A DNA stretch of 36,948 nt. It comes from Salinivenus sp. (GTDB lineage: Bacteria; Bacteroidota; Rhodothermia; Rhodothermales; Salinibacteraceae). The notes under the pieces are model-generated. The model was not told the DNA's origin and searched no databases. It saw nothing but the letters and a program-made list of their open reading frames with translations. Where the stretch lies: positions 1-36,948 of the forward strand of contig JAHENZ010000144.1 in the NCBI GenBank assembly GCA_018609755.1. Reading direction: 5' to 3'. Position 1 is the stretch's first letter. Each line of letters starts with the position of its first letter. Position numbers and translations under genes: made by a program. Positions 23,945 through 32,741 of this stretch are shown here, piece after piece.

Positions 23945-24856
23945 CTATCGGTTGGGAGCCGCTTCGGCGGTGGCAGACGGCACCAGCGATTTCTGGTCGG
24001 GCTTGACGATAAAGACGGGGGTGGGTGCCTGGCGAATGACGCGCTCTGCTACGCTGCCCAGCAGCATGCGGTCGAGGCCGGTGCGCCCGTGGGTGGCGAG
24101 CACGATCAGGTCGACGTCGTTTTCCTCCACGTAGTCGAGAATCGTGAGTGGGGCGTATCCGATCCGGGCCGAAACCTGGACGTGCTCGTAGCCGATATTC
24201 TCGCGGGCGATGGTGCCCAGGGCCTTTTCTACACGGGTCACGACATTCGACGAGGAGACGAGCGGCGGCTCGACGCCGTACGCCGACGGGTAGGCCACTT
24301 CTTCCACCACGTGTAGCAGATCGATCTTCGCCCCGTAGGTCTGCGCGATTTCCGTTGCGTGCTGAACGGCGATTTCGGAGGCCTCCGAGAAGTCGACCGG
24401 CACAAGGATCCGGCGGATGGTCTGTTTGGGGGGCTCCTCTTCGTCCGTCCGAACCGTGAGCACGGGACACGGCGCCTTCCGCACCACTTCCTCCGTCACG
24501 CTGCCCAGCAGCATGCGCTGTACGCCGCGGCGCCCGTGGGTCCCCATCACCACGAGGTCAATGTCCTGGTCTTCGGCGTACGCGACGAGGCGCTCCGGGG
24601 GCGCGTCGGACTCGACCTGGTTCTGGGAAATGGAAAGGGCGTCTAGGGAGACAGATGCCGGCGGCGTCCCGAGCCAGTCCTGGAGCGTGTCCCGGGAGAC
24701 CGGAAGGGTCGTGTCAAGCTCGTCGTGCGAACTGGCCACGTGCACCACGTGCAACTCTGCATCGTGCCAGTCCGCAAGTTGAGCGGCCTGTGGAAAGGCA
24801 CGGGCGGCACCGTCGGAAAAATCGGTTGGGAACAGGATGCGGCGGATGGTCAGCAT
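23945..24856 (-). CDS. Tandem universal stress protein (two UspA domains)
   Basis: 303 residues. Two UspA domains: residues about 1-145 (MLTIRRILFPTDFSDGAARA to APCPVLTVR) and 150-290 (RRILVPVDFSEASEIAVQHA to APTPVFIVK). Each has the ATP-binding motif GxxGRxGxxRxxLGS: GTHGRRGVQRMLLGS and THGRTGLDRMLLGS. It is therefore of the nucleotide-binding, non-UspA-sensu-stricto type. No membrane segment or signal peptide. The start ATG at 24856 begins directly at the first beta strand. The frame is open far upstream but only as an antisense shadow of the fucosidase gene. It lies between fucosidase (194 nt) and the oxidoreductase (160 nt), so it may or may not be cotranscribed. Confidence 0.95.
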   Translation of the reverse strand: MLTIRRILFPTDFSDGAARAFPQAAQLADWHDAELHVVHVASSHDELDTTLPVSRDTLQDWLGTPPASVSLDALSISQNQVESDAPPERLVAYAEDQDIDLVVMGTHGRRGVQRMLLGSVTEEVVRKAPCPVLTVRTDEEEPPKQTIRRILVPVDFSEASEIAVQHATEIAQTYGAKIDLLHVVEEVAYPSAYGVEPPLVSSSNVVTRVEKALGTIARENIGYEHVQVSARIGYAPLTILDYVEENDVDLIVLATHGRTGLDRMLLGSVAERVIRQAPTPVFIVKPDQKSLVPSATAEAAPNR

Positions 24857-25050
24857 GGGTGGGAAGCGGGCTGCAGTTGGAGGGTGAGATGTAAGGTCGG
24901 GACGTACGGTTGGGAGAAAGGACAGGGACTGCCGACGTGCCTTGTCGGGGAAAAGGGCAGCACCGCCGGGGAGATTCGCGTAGGAGCGTGTGGGGAAAAC
25001 CTGCAGACGCAAAACGGACGGATTGCCGTGCCGCTCATTATCCCCGACGC

Positions 25051-26486
25051 TTACCTCCGCATCAGGCGCCACGGTCTGGGCGTAATGCGGAGTGCATGAG
25101 CGGGGCGATCCGGAAGCGTGTCGGGAAGCGTGACGCGAAGGCCCTGCTCCGTTGCCGTCCACTCCAGCCTGCCGGAGTGGCCGCAGAGTCGGATCTCTGT
25201 GTCGTCCACAACCTGAAGACGAGGAATTGTGATGGTGGAGGACGGGGGTGTGTCCAACAGGAAGGCGTACACGGAATTTTCCTTCTGCGTAAAGCGCACC
25301 CGGAGGGAGTCCTGGAGGGTCGTGCCGGTGGCCTCCACCCAGGGCCGCGTGCCGTAGATGCCCTCGCCGTGCACGTCCAGCCATTGACCGAGTCCCGTCA
25401 GCAATTCGCGCTGCACCTCCGGAATTGTGCCATCAGCCTTCGGGCCCACATTCAGCAGTAAATTGGCGTTTTTGGAGACGTTGTCGACGAAGAGGTCCAC
25501 CAGGGCGTCGAGGCTCATGTAATCCTCGGCGGGCTCGTTGGCATTGTAGCCGAACGAGTGGCCCATGCCCCGCGTGTTTTCCCACTTGTGGCCGATGAGA
25601 CGGTCGATCACGTCGTACTGGTACTCCTGCGTGTAGAAGTCGCCGCGCTTGCCGCGCGATTTGCCCCAGCGGTCGTTCACCGCCACGGCCTGCTCGTGCT
25701 CCGCCGCCTGGTTGTAGTAGTAAGCGATGAGCTCTTTGGAGTGAAACTGCTCCGGGGTGCCCGTCCAGTCGCCGTCCAGCCAGAGGATCGACGGCTGATA
25801 CTCGTCGATCAGCTCGCGGGCCTTCGTGTTCATGTAGCGTACGTAGTCCTCACTTAGGTAGGCCGGGTGTGGGCCGGAGTACTTCGGCGTGTAGTAGTTG
25901 AGCATGGCGTGGTAGGAGGCGCCGAAGCGCATGTCCTCGGCCCGAACCGCCGCCGCGAGGTCACCGATAATGTCCCGCTTCGGCCCCTTGTCTGCCGCGT
26001 CCCACTCCGTATAGCGGGAGTCCCACATCGGAAAGCCGTCGTGGTGCTCGGCCACGGGAATGACGTAGCGTGCCCCCGCCTCTTTGAAGAGCTCGGCCCA
26101 GCGTTCGGGATCCCAGTTTTCAGCCCGGAAACGAGACACGAAATCCTCGTACTCCACGTCGTGTCCATATGTCTCGTTGTGGTGCTCGTAGGTGGGCGTG
26201 CCGGGCTCGTCGTAGCGCTCCGGGTACCATTCGGCGTACTCCCCGCGCGGGGCCCAGGCCGGCACGGCGTAGACGCCCCAGTGGATGAAGATGCCGAGCT
26301 TCGCGTCGTGGAACCACTCGGGCGTTTCGTGCTCTCCCAGCGACGCATAGGTGGCCTCGTAGGGGCGTCCGGTCTCCTGCGCCCCGGCCGGAGGAGCAGA
26401 AAAAGACCTGCAAGGAGGACAGTGGCCGAAGACAGACCGGATCGCCGGGTTCGTTCTTTCAGAGAGGCATCACTTTCAGAAGGCAT
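25051..26486 (-). CDS. Secreted alpha-L-fucosidase (GH29) with apparent frameshift
   Basis: GH29 enzyme that removes alpha-L-fucose from glycans. From 26397 downward the frame reads APPAGAQETGRPYEATYASL, then EWFHDAKLGIFIHWGVYAVPAWAPRGEY, the family start, and VAEHHDGFPMWDS. SILWLDGDW holds the nucleophile Asp, and a C-terminal beta domain follows to 25051. The expected start is ATG at 26486 (MPSESDASLKERTRRSGLSS, then the hydrophobic ATVLLAGLF). That signal-peptide frame runs out of register at a run of five T (26400-26404, A on the plus strand). One more T would join them as ..LLAGLF-SAPPAGAQ.., a perfect signal peptide. As written, the only in-frame start is GTG at 26265, past the conserved GIFIHWG. 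So: sequencing or assembly error, phase variation or pseudogene. Confidence 0.85.
26400..26404. other. Homopolymer at the fucosidase frameshift
   Basis: Five A on the plus strand (five T in the coding strand). The signal peptide and catalytic domain of the fucosidase are in different frames on either side of this run; a sixth base restores a continuous protein. Confidence 0.75.
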
Positions 26487-26727
26487 GGGCAGAAGAGAAT
26501 AGAAAGTTGGACGGCAGAAGGACACAAAAATACGAGGCCAAGACGGAATGTGAAAGACGATTGGCCAACTGTGTAGGGGTTTCGCGCGTGGTGGAGCGTT
26601 CGTTCCGAGCGTGCTGGTCTTGTTTCCTGTAACGTGTTTGGCACGTAAGGCGGCTACAGAATGCACGGCATAGAGGGGTCGGTAGGATCCCGCGGACCGT
26701 CACTCCGTTTCAGCGAGCGTACAGATT

Positions 26728-27405
26728 GTGTTCAAAGGATGTGTGCTCGTGCCCCGCTTCCTTTTCTGCCTTCGCCGTGCTCTCGTGCTGGTCGGTTTCC
26801 TCCTGGTCTTCCCCCTGTCGGCACCGGCGCAGGACTCCCCGCAGTTCGGCCTCACGTTTGGTCTCAACGTGGCCACGCTGGAGGCGCCCGGCAATCTTGG
26901 CACTCGGCAAGTGGTCGCGGGTGGGGTGGTGATGCAGGTGCCCGTGGCGGGTCCGCTGTCGGTGCAGTCCCAGCTCCTCCTGAGCCAGAAAGGAACGCTC
27001 GTGAAGAGTCGGGAGGGAGGAATTCGCTATGGGGCGGGGTACGTCGGCCTTCCGGTTCTTCTCCGCCTCCAGTTGCCGCGGCTCGGACCGGTGACGCCCT
27101 ATGGATTGGCCGGAGGGTTTGGGGCCGTCAAGGTATTTGAGCAGCAGCGGTCGGGCGGCGACTTCAGCCTCCCGCTTCCCGATGAGGGTATTTCGTTTTT
27201 CCGGCGTACAGACGCAGGGGTGACAGGGGGGGTAGGTGGCACGATCACGTTTGGACGCGACCGTCGCTTCAACGTCGTCCTTCGCTACGAGCACGGAATG
27301 GTAGACGTGGCCCGCCCGGTCGAAGAGCAGCCCTACGAGCAGGCACCGTTCCCCGAGACGGCCAAGACGCGAACGTTGTCCATCATGCTACGGCTTGGCA
27401 TCTGA
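26728..27405 (+). CDS. Small outer-membrane beta-barrel protein (PorT-like)
   Basis: 225 residues from a GTG start (26728). The N-terminal Arg pair and hydrophobic segment (RRALVLVGFLLVFPLSAPAQ) form a signal peptide, cleaved around residue 36. The mature part begins with a barrel strand (FGLTFGLNVATLEAP) and continues as alternating hydrophobic/polar strands with Gly-rich turns: GPLSVQSQLLLSQKGTLV, YVGLPVLLRLQLP, TPYGLAGGFGAV, and a last strand ending LSIMLRLGI. This is the plan of Bacteroidota outer-membrane beta-barrel (OMP_b-brl_2/PorT-like) proteins. GTG codons at 26743 and 26749 are alternative starts. It is divergent from the fucosidase and 58 nt before the thioesterase. Confidence 0.8.
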   Translation: MFKGCVLVPRFLFCLRRALVLVGFLLVFPLSAPAQDSPQFGLTFGLNVATLEAPGNLGTRQVVAGGVVMQVPVAGPLSVQSQLLLSQKGTLVKSREGGIRYGAGYVGLPVLLRLQLPRLGPVTPYGLAGGFGAVKVFEQQRSGGDFSLPLPDEGISFFRRTDAGVTGGVGGTITFGRDRRFNVVLRYEHGMVDVARPVEEQPYEQAPFPETAKTRTLSIMLRLGI

Positions 27406-27463
27406 TTCGATTCGGTCTCGGACTCCAGCTCCGAACAGTCCCGATCACAGTTCTGGTCCAGCC

Positions 27464-27886
27464 ATGCCGTCGTCCGACGATGATTCCTCGATCCTCCGTA
27501 CAGAAGAAGACGTCCTGCGCCCGATGAAGGAGCGGGCACGCGGGACCGACCTGCGGATCCCGCCCCGCTGCTTTGAGGAGATGAATGGGGAAATACAGCG
27601 CTACGACCCCGAGGCGCAGACGCTTCAGGTCCAGTTTCCGGTGGAGACGCGCTACGAGAATCCGATGCGCGTCATGCAGGGGGGCTTCCTGAGCGCGGCC
27701 CTCGACAATGTGTTAGGGCCTCTCAGCTACCTGGTGGCGCCGCCCAGTGTCACCACCCGGCTGGACGTGCGGTTTCTACGGCCCGTGACCCGTGAATACG
27801 ACACGATCACCGTCAGTGGGACGGTAGAGGACCGGACCGACGACACCCTCGAACTAGTGGTGCGTCAAGTTTTCCATGTCGAGTAG
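27464..27886 (+). CDS. PaaI-type hotdog-fold thioesterase
   Basis: 140 residues. The hotdog-fold signature is YENPMRVMQGGFLSAALDNVLGPLSYLV (residues about 63-90), where the central helix carries the catalytic Asp (ALDN) and the usual HGG is QGG. Beta strands TTRLDVRFLRPVT and ITVSGTVEDRTDDTLELVVRQVFHV follow. Such enzymes hydrolyse acyl-CoA or aromatic-CoA thioesters. The replaced His in the HGG loop is a mild anomaly. Start at ATG 27464; the frame is open to 27395 but that overlaps the beta-barrel stop region. It ends after VFHVE, slightly short of typical length. Confidence 0.85.
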   Translation: MPSSDDDSSILRTEEDVLRPMKERARGTDLRIPPRCFEEMNGEIQRYDPEAQTLQVQFPVETRYENPMRVMQGGFLSAALDNVLGPLSYLVAPPSVTTRLDVRFLRPVTREYDTITVSGTVEDRTDDTLELVVRQVFHVE

Positions 27887-28149
27887 AGTCCCGATCAACG
27901 AACGGTATTCAGGCCGTTGAAGCGTCATTCAAGCGGCCGTATTCAATTCGGTCCCCGACACCTTCGGCTTGACTGACCACTAGCGGGTACGGTACGGGCG
28001 CCGACCGAAGAAACGGTCGCGACGTGCACGGCGACGTGCCGAATTCTAGACCAGCCTCTCTCGGAGGAGACGGCGTAGTTCCCCGGTCCGTCCGCTGGGG
28101 CATTTCAGGCGTTGGCCACTGCGTCGCGTGCTTTTCTTGGGGGGGCGTC

Positions 28150-28671
28150 TCAACTCGACGCTCGTTGGTCCCCGCGGGTGAGACGCTCGATGAGGGACGC
28201 GTGCTCGGGAAATTTCTTTGTGAGGGTCGTCCGGTCGGCTAGCTCGAAGTCTGCAAAATCGAATGCCGGGGCCGTCGTGCAGCCCACGAGGGCGTATCCG
28301 TCGTCCGCCTCGACGGTGGCGCCGAACCACGTACCGGCGGGCACCACGGTCTGCAGGTGGTGACCCTCTTCCACTGATCGGCTTAACGTCACTGTAGAGT
28401 GGGTGCCATCCGGGGCGATCTGGTGCAGCGTGACCGGGGCACCGTCGTAGAAGTGCCAGGCCTCGTCCTGCTGGATGCGGTGGAGGGCCGAAAACGAGTC
28501 GCCCGGAAGCAGGAAGTAGATGAGCGCCGATACGTTGCGCGGCTCATCGAACCGGTCGGGGAGCCCGTCGGCGGGAATCGAATGCTGCGTCCGGTACGTT
28601 TCGCGGTAGTATCCGCCTTCCGGGTGTGCCTCCAGGTCCAACCGGTTGATCCAGGTTTGGGCGTCTTCCAT
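28150..28671 (-). CDS. DUF985-family cupin
   Basis: 173 residues, cupin_5 (DUF985) family, a small beta-barrel. Characteristic segments: LEAHPEGGYYRETYRT, ALIYFLLPGDSFSALHRIQQDEAWHFYDGAPVTLH (His/Asp/Glu metal-site pattern), VVPAGTWFGATV and GYALVGCTTAPAFDFADFEL. Function is not established for the family; sugar or acyl binding is guessed in the literature. It lies about 100 nt downstream of the mannose-1-phosphate guanylyltransferase stop, same strand, so it may be cotranscribed. No SD. Confidence 0.92.
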   Translation of the reverse strand: MEDAQTWINRLDLEAHPEGGYYRETYRTQHSIPADGLPDRFDEPRNVSALIYFLLPGDSFSALHRIQQDEAWHFYDGAPVTLHQIAPDGTHSTVTLSRSVEEGHHLQTVVPAGTWFGATVEADDGYALVGCTTAPAFDFADFELADRTTLTKKFPEHASLIERLTRGDQRASS

Positions 28672-28770
28672 TTGTGGACTGATGAGACATAAGTTGGTGA
28701 CTCAAACACGCAGGATTCAGGCATTCCGGACGCAGGGTTGCCTTCATCGGACGGGAAGGGCAGTCGCCGG

Positions 28771-29844
28771 TTACACGTAATCCTCGAACTGGTGGGCGTG
28801 CAGATACTCGACGACCTGCTTCACCTGCTGGGCACTGTCGCGATTGCAGACGAGGACGGCGTCGTCGGTGTCGACCACGACCTTGTCGTGTAGACCCACG
28901 AGCACGACGAGGCGGTCGCCGGCTTGGACGTAGCACCGACTGGAGTCTTGCATGATGACGTTGCCTTCGATGACGTTGCCGTGCTCGTCCTTCTCGCTGA
29001 GGTCGTACACGGCACGCCAGTCGCCCACGTCGTTCCACTCGAATGATCCGGGCACGACGTAGACGGTGTCAGCCTGCTCCATGACGCCGTAGTCGATGGA
29101 GATCCGCGGGCTATTCCGGAAGGCCTCCGTCAGCGTGTCCTCGTCCACCCCGTCGCCGGCCTCGCGCACCGGCGCAAAGGCCTTGTGCGCGTCCGGCAGG
29201 TGCCGTTCCACCTGCTCCAAAATCGTGTCGGCCCGCCAGATGAACATGCCACTGTTCCACAGAAAGTCGCCGCTGTCGATGAAGCGCTCGGCGGTGGACT
29301 GGTCCGGCTTTTCGGCAAAGGTGCGGACCGGGTGGGCCTGCGGGGCGTCATCCTCATCGCTGCTCTCCCCGTCGTACTGGATGTAGCCGTAGCCGGTGGC
29401 GGGATACGTCGGCTCGATGCCGATGGTGACGAGCGCGTCGGGCTCCTGGGCAGCGTCCAGCGCCACCTCCAGGGTCTCGTGGAAGCGTTCGACGTTCCCG
29501 ATTACGTGGTCGGCCGGGAGCACGACCATTGTGGCGTCCGGGTCGCGGTCCGCGAGGGTCGTGGCGGCGTAGGTGATGCAAGGCGCCGTGTTGCGGCTGA
29601 TCGGTTCGGCCAAAATGTTTTCCTCGGGGACCGCCGGCAACTGCTTCTGGGTCTGCTCCACGTAGCGATCGTGGGTGACGATGAGGCAGCGCTCCGGCGG
29701 GATGAGGCCCTGCAGACGGGCGACCGTATTCTGGATGAGGGTGCCGTCGCCGAACACGTCGAGAAACTGCTTCGGGCGTTCCTTGCGACTGGCGGGCCAG
29801 AAGCGGCTCCCAATACCGCCAGCCATAATCACGGCGTAGTCCAT
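28771..29844 (-). CDS. manC: Mannose-1-phosphate guanylyltransferase
   Basis: 357 residues, single-domain GDP-mannose pyrophosphorylase (no fused phosphomannose isomerase). It makes GDP-mannose for surface glycans or GDP-fucose. The N-terminal signature is YAVIMAGGIGSRFWPASRKERPKQFL (nucleotide-binding loop, residues 3-28), followed by EPISRNTAPCI, VVLPADHVI, GYGYIQY, TFAEKPD, FLWNSGMFIWRAD and the metal-site region SFEWNDVGDWRA. Start at ATG 29844. The GDP-mannose route and the nearby secreted fucosidase may both relate to glycans, but there is no direct gene cluster. Upstream is a 361-nt spacer divergent from the cold-shock gene. Confidence 0.96.
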   Translation of the reverse strand: MDYAVIMAGGIGSRFWPASRKERPKQFLDVFGDGTLIQNTVARLQGLIPPERCLIVTHDRYVEQTQKQLPAVPEENILAEPISRNTAPCITYAATTLADRDPDATMVVLPADHVIGNVERFHETLEVALDAAQEPDALVTIGIEPTYPATGYGYIQYDGESSDEDDAPQAHPVRTFAEKPDQSTAERFIDSGDFLWNSGMFIWRADTILEQVERHLPDAHKAFAPVREAGDGVDEDTLTEAFRNSPRISIDYGVMEQADTVYVVPGSFEWNDVGDWRAVYDLSEKDEHGNVIEGNVIMQDSSRCYVQAGDRLVVLVGLHDKVVVDTDDAVLVCNRDSAQQVKQVVEYLHAHQFEDYV

Positions 29845-30205
29845 GTGACGAAGAGAAGCTCATGAAAGGAAGATTCGCGAAGCGGTACAACATAGGCGTT
29901 ACGGTGAGAAGTTGCACACGTAGACTGGGGAGAGGGAGAATGAGAGCATGAGGGGCGCGGGCAGAAGCGGTGGAGGAGGGTCGGTATTTCTGCTCCCGTT
30001 CCCCCACTCCCCTGTGCGCTCCGGCTGTCTGGCCGCTCGTGTCCGATATTGAGAAAATGACGAGACACAAGAACGGGGGGAGAACACGTGCATAGGACCC
30101 TCGTTGTAGATCTGCGTCATACGCCCTTCGGTACCTTCTCTCCTTTGGGGAGAGGTTGCCGAAGTGATCATCGAACAAGAAAGAAGACAAAGACTACCCG
30201 GAATC
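29845..30205. other. Divergent intergenic region and csp leader
   Basis: 361 bases between divergent manC and the cold-shock gene, holding both promoters. A strong nested hairpin (30126-30164, annotated separately) lies 41 nt before the csp ATG. No open frame is convincing. Confidence 0.5.
30126..30164 (+). promoter_or_regulatory. Leader hairpin of the cold-shock gene
   Basis: CTTCGG (30126-30131) pairs with CCGAAG (30159-30164), and inside it CTCTCC pairs with GGAGAG around a TTTG-containing loop. It lies 41 nt before the ATG. Cold-shock genes often carry temperature-sensitive leader structures; this hairpin could serve that purpose. It could also terminate a transcript, but no T-tract follows. 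Confidence 0.45.
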
Positions 30206-30415
30206 ATGGTGCAAGGAACCGTTAAGTGGTTCAGTCCTGCGAAAGGATATGGATTCGCCGAACCCGACGAAGGAGAGGACGATGTCTTTCTCCACCACAG
30301 CGAGGTCCCCGACGAGGATCTCGAGGAAGGAGATCGGGTCGAATTTGAAATCGAAGAGACCGACAAGGGATTGAGCGCGATCGGAGTTGAGCGCGTCACC
30401 GAGCGTCAGTGGTAA
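30206..30415 (+). CDS. Cold-shock domain protein (CspA family)
   Basis: 69 residues, one cold-shock domain, which binds single-stranded RNA and DNA as a chaperone. The start MVQGTVKWFSPAKGYGF holds RNP1 (KGYGFAEP) and RNP2 is DVFLHHS. The acidic middle EVPDEDLEEGDRVEFEIEET is more negatively charged than in E. coli CspA, as expected for a salt-adapted proteome. ATG at 30206; the frame is open to 30164 but the added residues are not csp-like. No SD. A hairpin lies in the leader. Downstream, GCGGTCCC (30425-30432) can pair with GGGACCGC (30449-30456), a possible 3' hairpin without a T-tract. Confidence 0.95.
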   Translation: MVQGTVKWFSPAKGYGFAEPDEGEDDVFLHHSEVPDEDLEEGDRVEFEIEETDKGLSAIGVERVTERQW

Positions 30416-30876
30416 ACTGACGACGGCGGTCCCTTCGTCGGGTGCGCTCGGGACCGCATCCCTACATTTGTGGCGTCTACGAGTCGGGCCGAGCTCGTCC
30501 GCAAGGAGCCCCGCCGGAGCATTGGCGCACCCGTTCCGAGGGGGCTCGGCTCCGATGCGTGGCATTGGGTCGCGCGGGTTCGGCTCGCCGACGCCTTCTT
30601 TTCTTTGCGACGTTCTCGTGTCCTTGTTTTCTCTCCAAAGGATACGGACTCGCGCTTGTCTTTCCCGGCCCAGTCGCGGCCGTCCCAAAGACGAAAGCTG
30701 GGATTTTGCCCGGCTTATGGGAGGTCCATGCGAAAAGCAGACATTTCGGTCGGAGTCGTTCTGTGTTCGCTGCTCCGAGGATGGCCGGCGGTGCTTTTTT
30801 ATTTTGTACTTGGATGCCTGCTTTTGTACTAAGGGGACGGAATGCTCGATTGCATCTATGACAGTGCTACGTCGAT
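30416..30876. other. Intergenic, no convincing gene
   Basis: 461 bases between csp and the SMP-30 gene. Several overlapping open frames occur but show a cysteine/arginine-rich composition foreign to this genome. A string KGYGLA in one frame (near 30644) recalls the csp KGYGFA motif but the surroundings are not a cold-shock domain. The hairpin at 30425-30456 is the only structure of note. Confidence 0.45.
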
Positions 30877-31821
30877 ATGGGTCGCTTTCACCGTATGCTT
30901 GCCCCCTACCGGTTAACGGGTGGAGCGTTTGCGAAGGGGCTGTGGGGATTGGGAGTCCTTCTCTGTCTCATGGCCTTGGCCCCTGCGACGGCGCAGCAGC
31001 GCCCCGTTCCGAAAGGGGCGACTGTCGAACTCGTGGACGACGGATTTGAGTTTACGGAGGGGCCGATCTGGTATCAAGACGCGCTCCTTTTCTCGGACAT
31101 TCCGGCGAACACGGTGTACCAGTGGACGCCCGATGGGGGCACGGAGGCCTTCATGAAGCCCTCCGGCCACGCCAACGGCCTCGCGATCGACACCTCTGGG
31201 CACCTCCTCCTCGCTCAGCACGACGGGCAGGTCGGACGGCGCACCCAGGACGGCTCGGTGGCGGTGCTCGCCGACACCTATGGCGGCAAGCGACTGAACA
31301 GTCCCAACGATCTGACTGTAGCGTCGGACGGTACGATCTACTTCACCGACCCGCCCTACGGCGTGGACGAGGAGGAGCGCGAACTCAGCTTCTCGGGGGT
31401 GTACCGACTCTCGCCGGACGGGGATTTGAGCCTTCTCACCAAGTCCTTTACACGCCCCAACGGCATCTGCCTGTCTCCGAACGACTCGACGCTGTACGTC
31501 AACGACTCGCAGGAGACCCTCATTCGGGCGTACGACGTGACGGAGAGCGGCGACATCAGCAACGGGCGCCAGTTTGCGGCTCCGACCGACGAGGATGCCC
31601 AGGGCAGTACCGACGGCATGAAGGTGGACGCCGAGGGGAACCTCTACACGACTGGACCGGGAGGGGTGTGGGTGTACGGGCCCGACGGTACGCAACGGGC
31701 CCGCATTGCTGTGCCCAAGGCCCCCACGAATCTCGCGTTCGGAGGACCGGATCGGAAGACGCTTTACATTACGGCTCGCCCTCACGTCTATCGCGTCCCG
31801 GTGAACGTGCCGGGCGAGTAG
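30877..31821 (+). CDS. SMP-30/gluconolactonase family protein, exported
   Basis: 314 residues. A signal peptide spans about residues 18-40 (hydrophobic GLWGLGVLLCLMALAPATAQ). A six-bladed propeller of the SMP-30/gluconolactonase/LRE family follows. Metal-site residues are visible: Glu in FTEGPIWY, Asn in LNSPNDLTVASDG, and the Asp pair in STDGMKVDAEG; PNGICLSPNDSTLYV is the other conserved loop. It probably hydrolyses a sugar lactone in the periplasm, the product type made by PQQ sugar dehydrogenases such as the one at 19837, though the two genes are 10 kb apart. ATG at 30877; an internal ATG at 30895 is possible. The SDR gene follows after 152 nt. Confidence 0.9.
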   Translation: MGRFHRMLAPYRLTGGAFAKGLWGLGVLLCLMALAPATAQQRPVPKGATVELVDDGFEFTEGPIWYQDALLFSDIPANTVYQWTPDGGTEAFMKPSGHANGLAIDTSGHLLLAQHDGQVGRRTQDGSVAVLADTYGGKRLNSPNDLTVASDGTIYFTDPPYGVDEEERELSFSGVYRLSPDGDLSLLTKSFTRPNGICLSPNDSTLYVNDSQETLIRAYDVTESGDISNGRQFAAPTDEDAQGSTDGMKVDAEGNLYTTGPGGVWVYGPDGTQRARIAVPKAPTNLAFGGPDRKTLYITARPHVYRVPVNVPGE

Positions 31822-31973
31822 GGGAGCGCGTACGTCTCTCTGCTGTGGTTCTCCCCATGGCCGGCCGCGCGGGAGCGGAAGGATGCTCTGTGCTTCCCCG
31901 AAGACGCGTTCACGAGCCACGCCGAGGCCACATTCCTCGACTCGTTCTTTCTCGCACATAGATTGTCCAAATC

Positions 31974-32573
31974 ATGAACGTACTCGTCGTTGGCGGCACC
32001 GGCACCATCGGAAGTGCCGTGGTAGAGAACCTTGAGCGCGACCACGACGTCATCGTCGCTGGGCACAGCAGCGGAACGGTGCAGGTCGACCTCGCCGACT
32101 CGTCGTCGATCGAGCAGCTCTATGCGTCGGTTGGGGCCGTAGACGCGGTGGTGTCCTGTGCTGGAGACGCAGCGTTCGGAGAGCTGGAAGAGTTGACGGA
32201 CGAGGACTTCGACCTGAGCCTGTCGAACAAGCTGATGGGACAAGTCAATCTCGTGCGCCACGGCGTTGACGTTCTGAACGACAATGGCGTGTTCACCCTC
32301 ACGAGCGGTGTGCTCAGTCAGGAGCCCGTGCAGGGAAGCGCGGCCATCAGTCTCGTCAATGCCGGCCTGGAGGGGTTTGTCCGGGCGGCGGCGATCGAGT
32401 TGCCTCGAAACCTTCGCATCAACGTGGTGAGCCCGCCGTGGGTGGACGAGACGCTTGAGGAGATGGGGGCCGACTTTTCGCCGAGCCTTCCGGCAGCCAC
32501 GGTGGCGGAGGCGTACCGGGCGAGCCTCGAAGGATCGCAAACGGGCGCGACCATCGATGCCCGGGACGTGTAG
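31974..32573 (+). CDS. Atypical short-chain dehydrogenase (SDR)
   Basis: 199 residues, cytoplasmic, compact SDR. The Rossmann motif GGTGTIGSAVV is at about 7-17, with VVSCAGDAAF (the NAG-equivalent) near 60. The active-site Ser is in FTLTSGVLSQEP, but the usual YxxxK is absent: the aligned region reads GSAAISLVNAGLEGF. The PPWVDETLEEMG segment follows. This matches a small SDR subfamily with the same Tyr/Lys loss, so it is likely a real gene with altered chemistry or a ligand-binding role, not a broken one. It is convergent with the DUF2231-like gene (168 nt, with a hairpin). Confidence 0.85.
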   Translation: MNVLVVGGTGTIGSAVVENLERDHDVIVAGHSSGTVQVDLADSSSIEQLYASVGAVDAVVSCAGDAAFGELEELTDEDFDLSLSNKLMGQVNLVRHGVDVLNDNGVFTLTSGVLSQEPVQGSAAISLVNAGLEGFVRAAAIELPRNLRINVVSPPWVDETLEEMGADFSPSLPAATVAEAYRASLEGSQTGATIDARDV

Positions 32574-32650
32574 CTCACGGTCTGGTAGGGGACGAGCGTA
32601 GAGGGAACGCCGTCGGTCTTCGGGCTCTCTGTGGGTATGGATGTGCGAAC

Positions 32651-32700
32651 GTGTGAAAGTATCCATCCCCCGGATCATGTCCGGGGCAAGCTCTTCACAC
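32651..32700. terminator. Nested hairpin between convergent genes
   Basis: GTGTGAA (32651-32657) pairs with TTCACAC (32694-32700), enclosing CCCCGGA (32668-32674) paired with TCCGGGG (32680-32686). It lies between the SDR stop (32573) and the stop of the minus-strand membrane protein (32742), so it could end transcription from both sides. No strong T-tract; the call is by position and shape. Confidence 0.5.
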
Positions 32701-32741
32701 TTCCAACCCTACATACGCCCACGCAGCTTGCGGGATGGGGC

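Noticed and set aside
28771-29865. Antisense open frames across manC
   Set aside because: Typical GC-rich antisense shadows; manC motifs on the minus strand are complete.
30616-30680. Remnant of a second cold-shock gene (KGYGLA string)
   Set aside because: Only a few residues match; RNP2 and the remaining strands of the domain are absent, so the match is probably chance.
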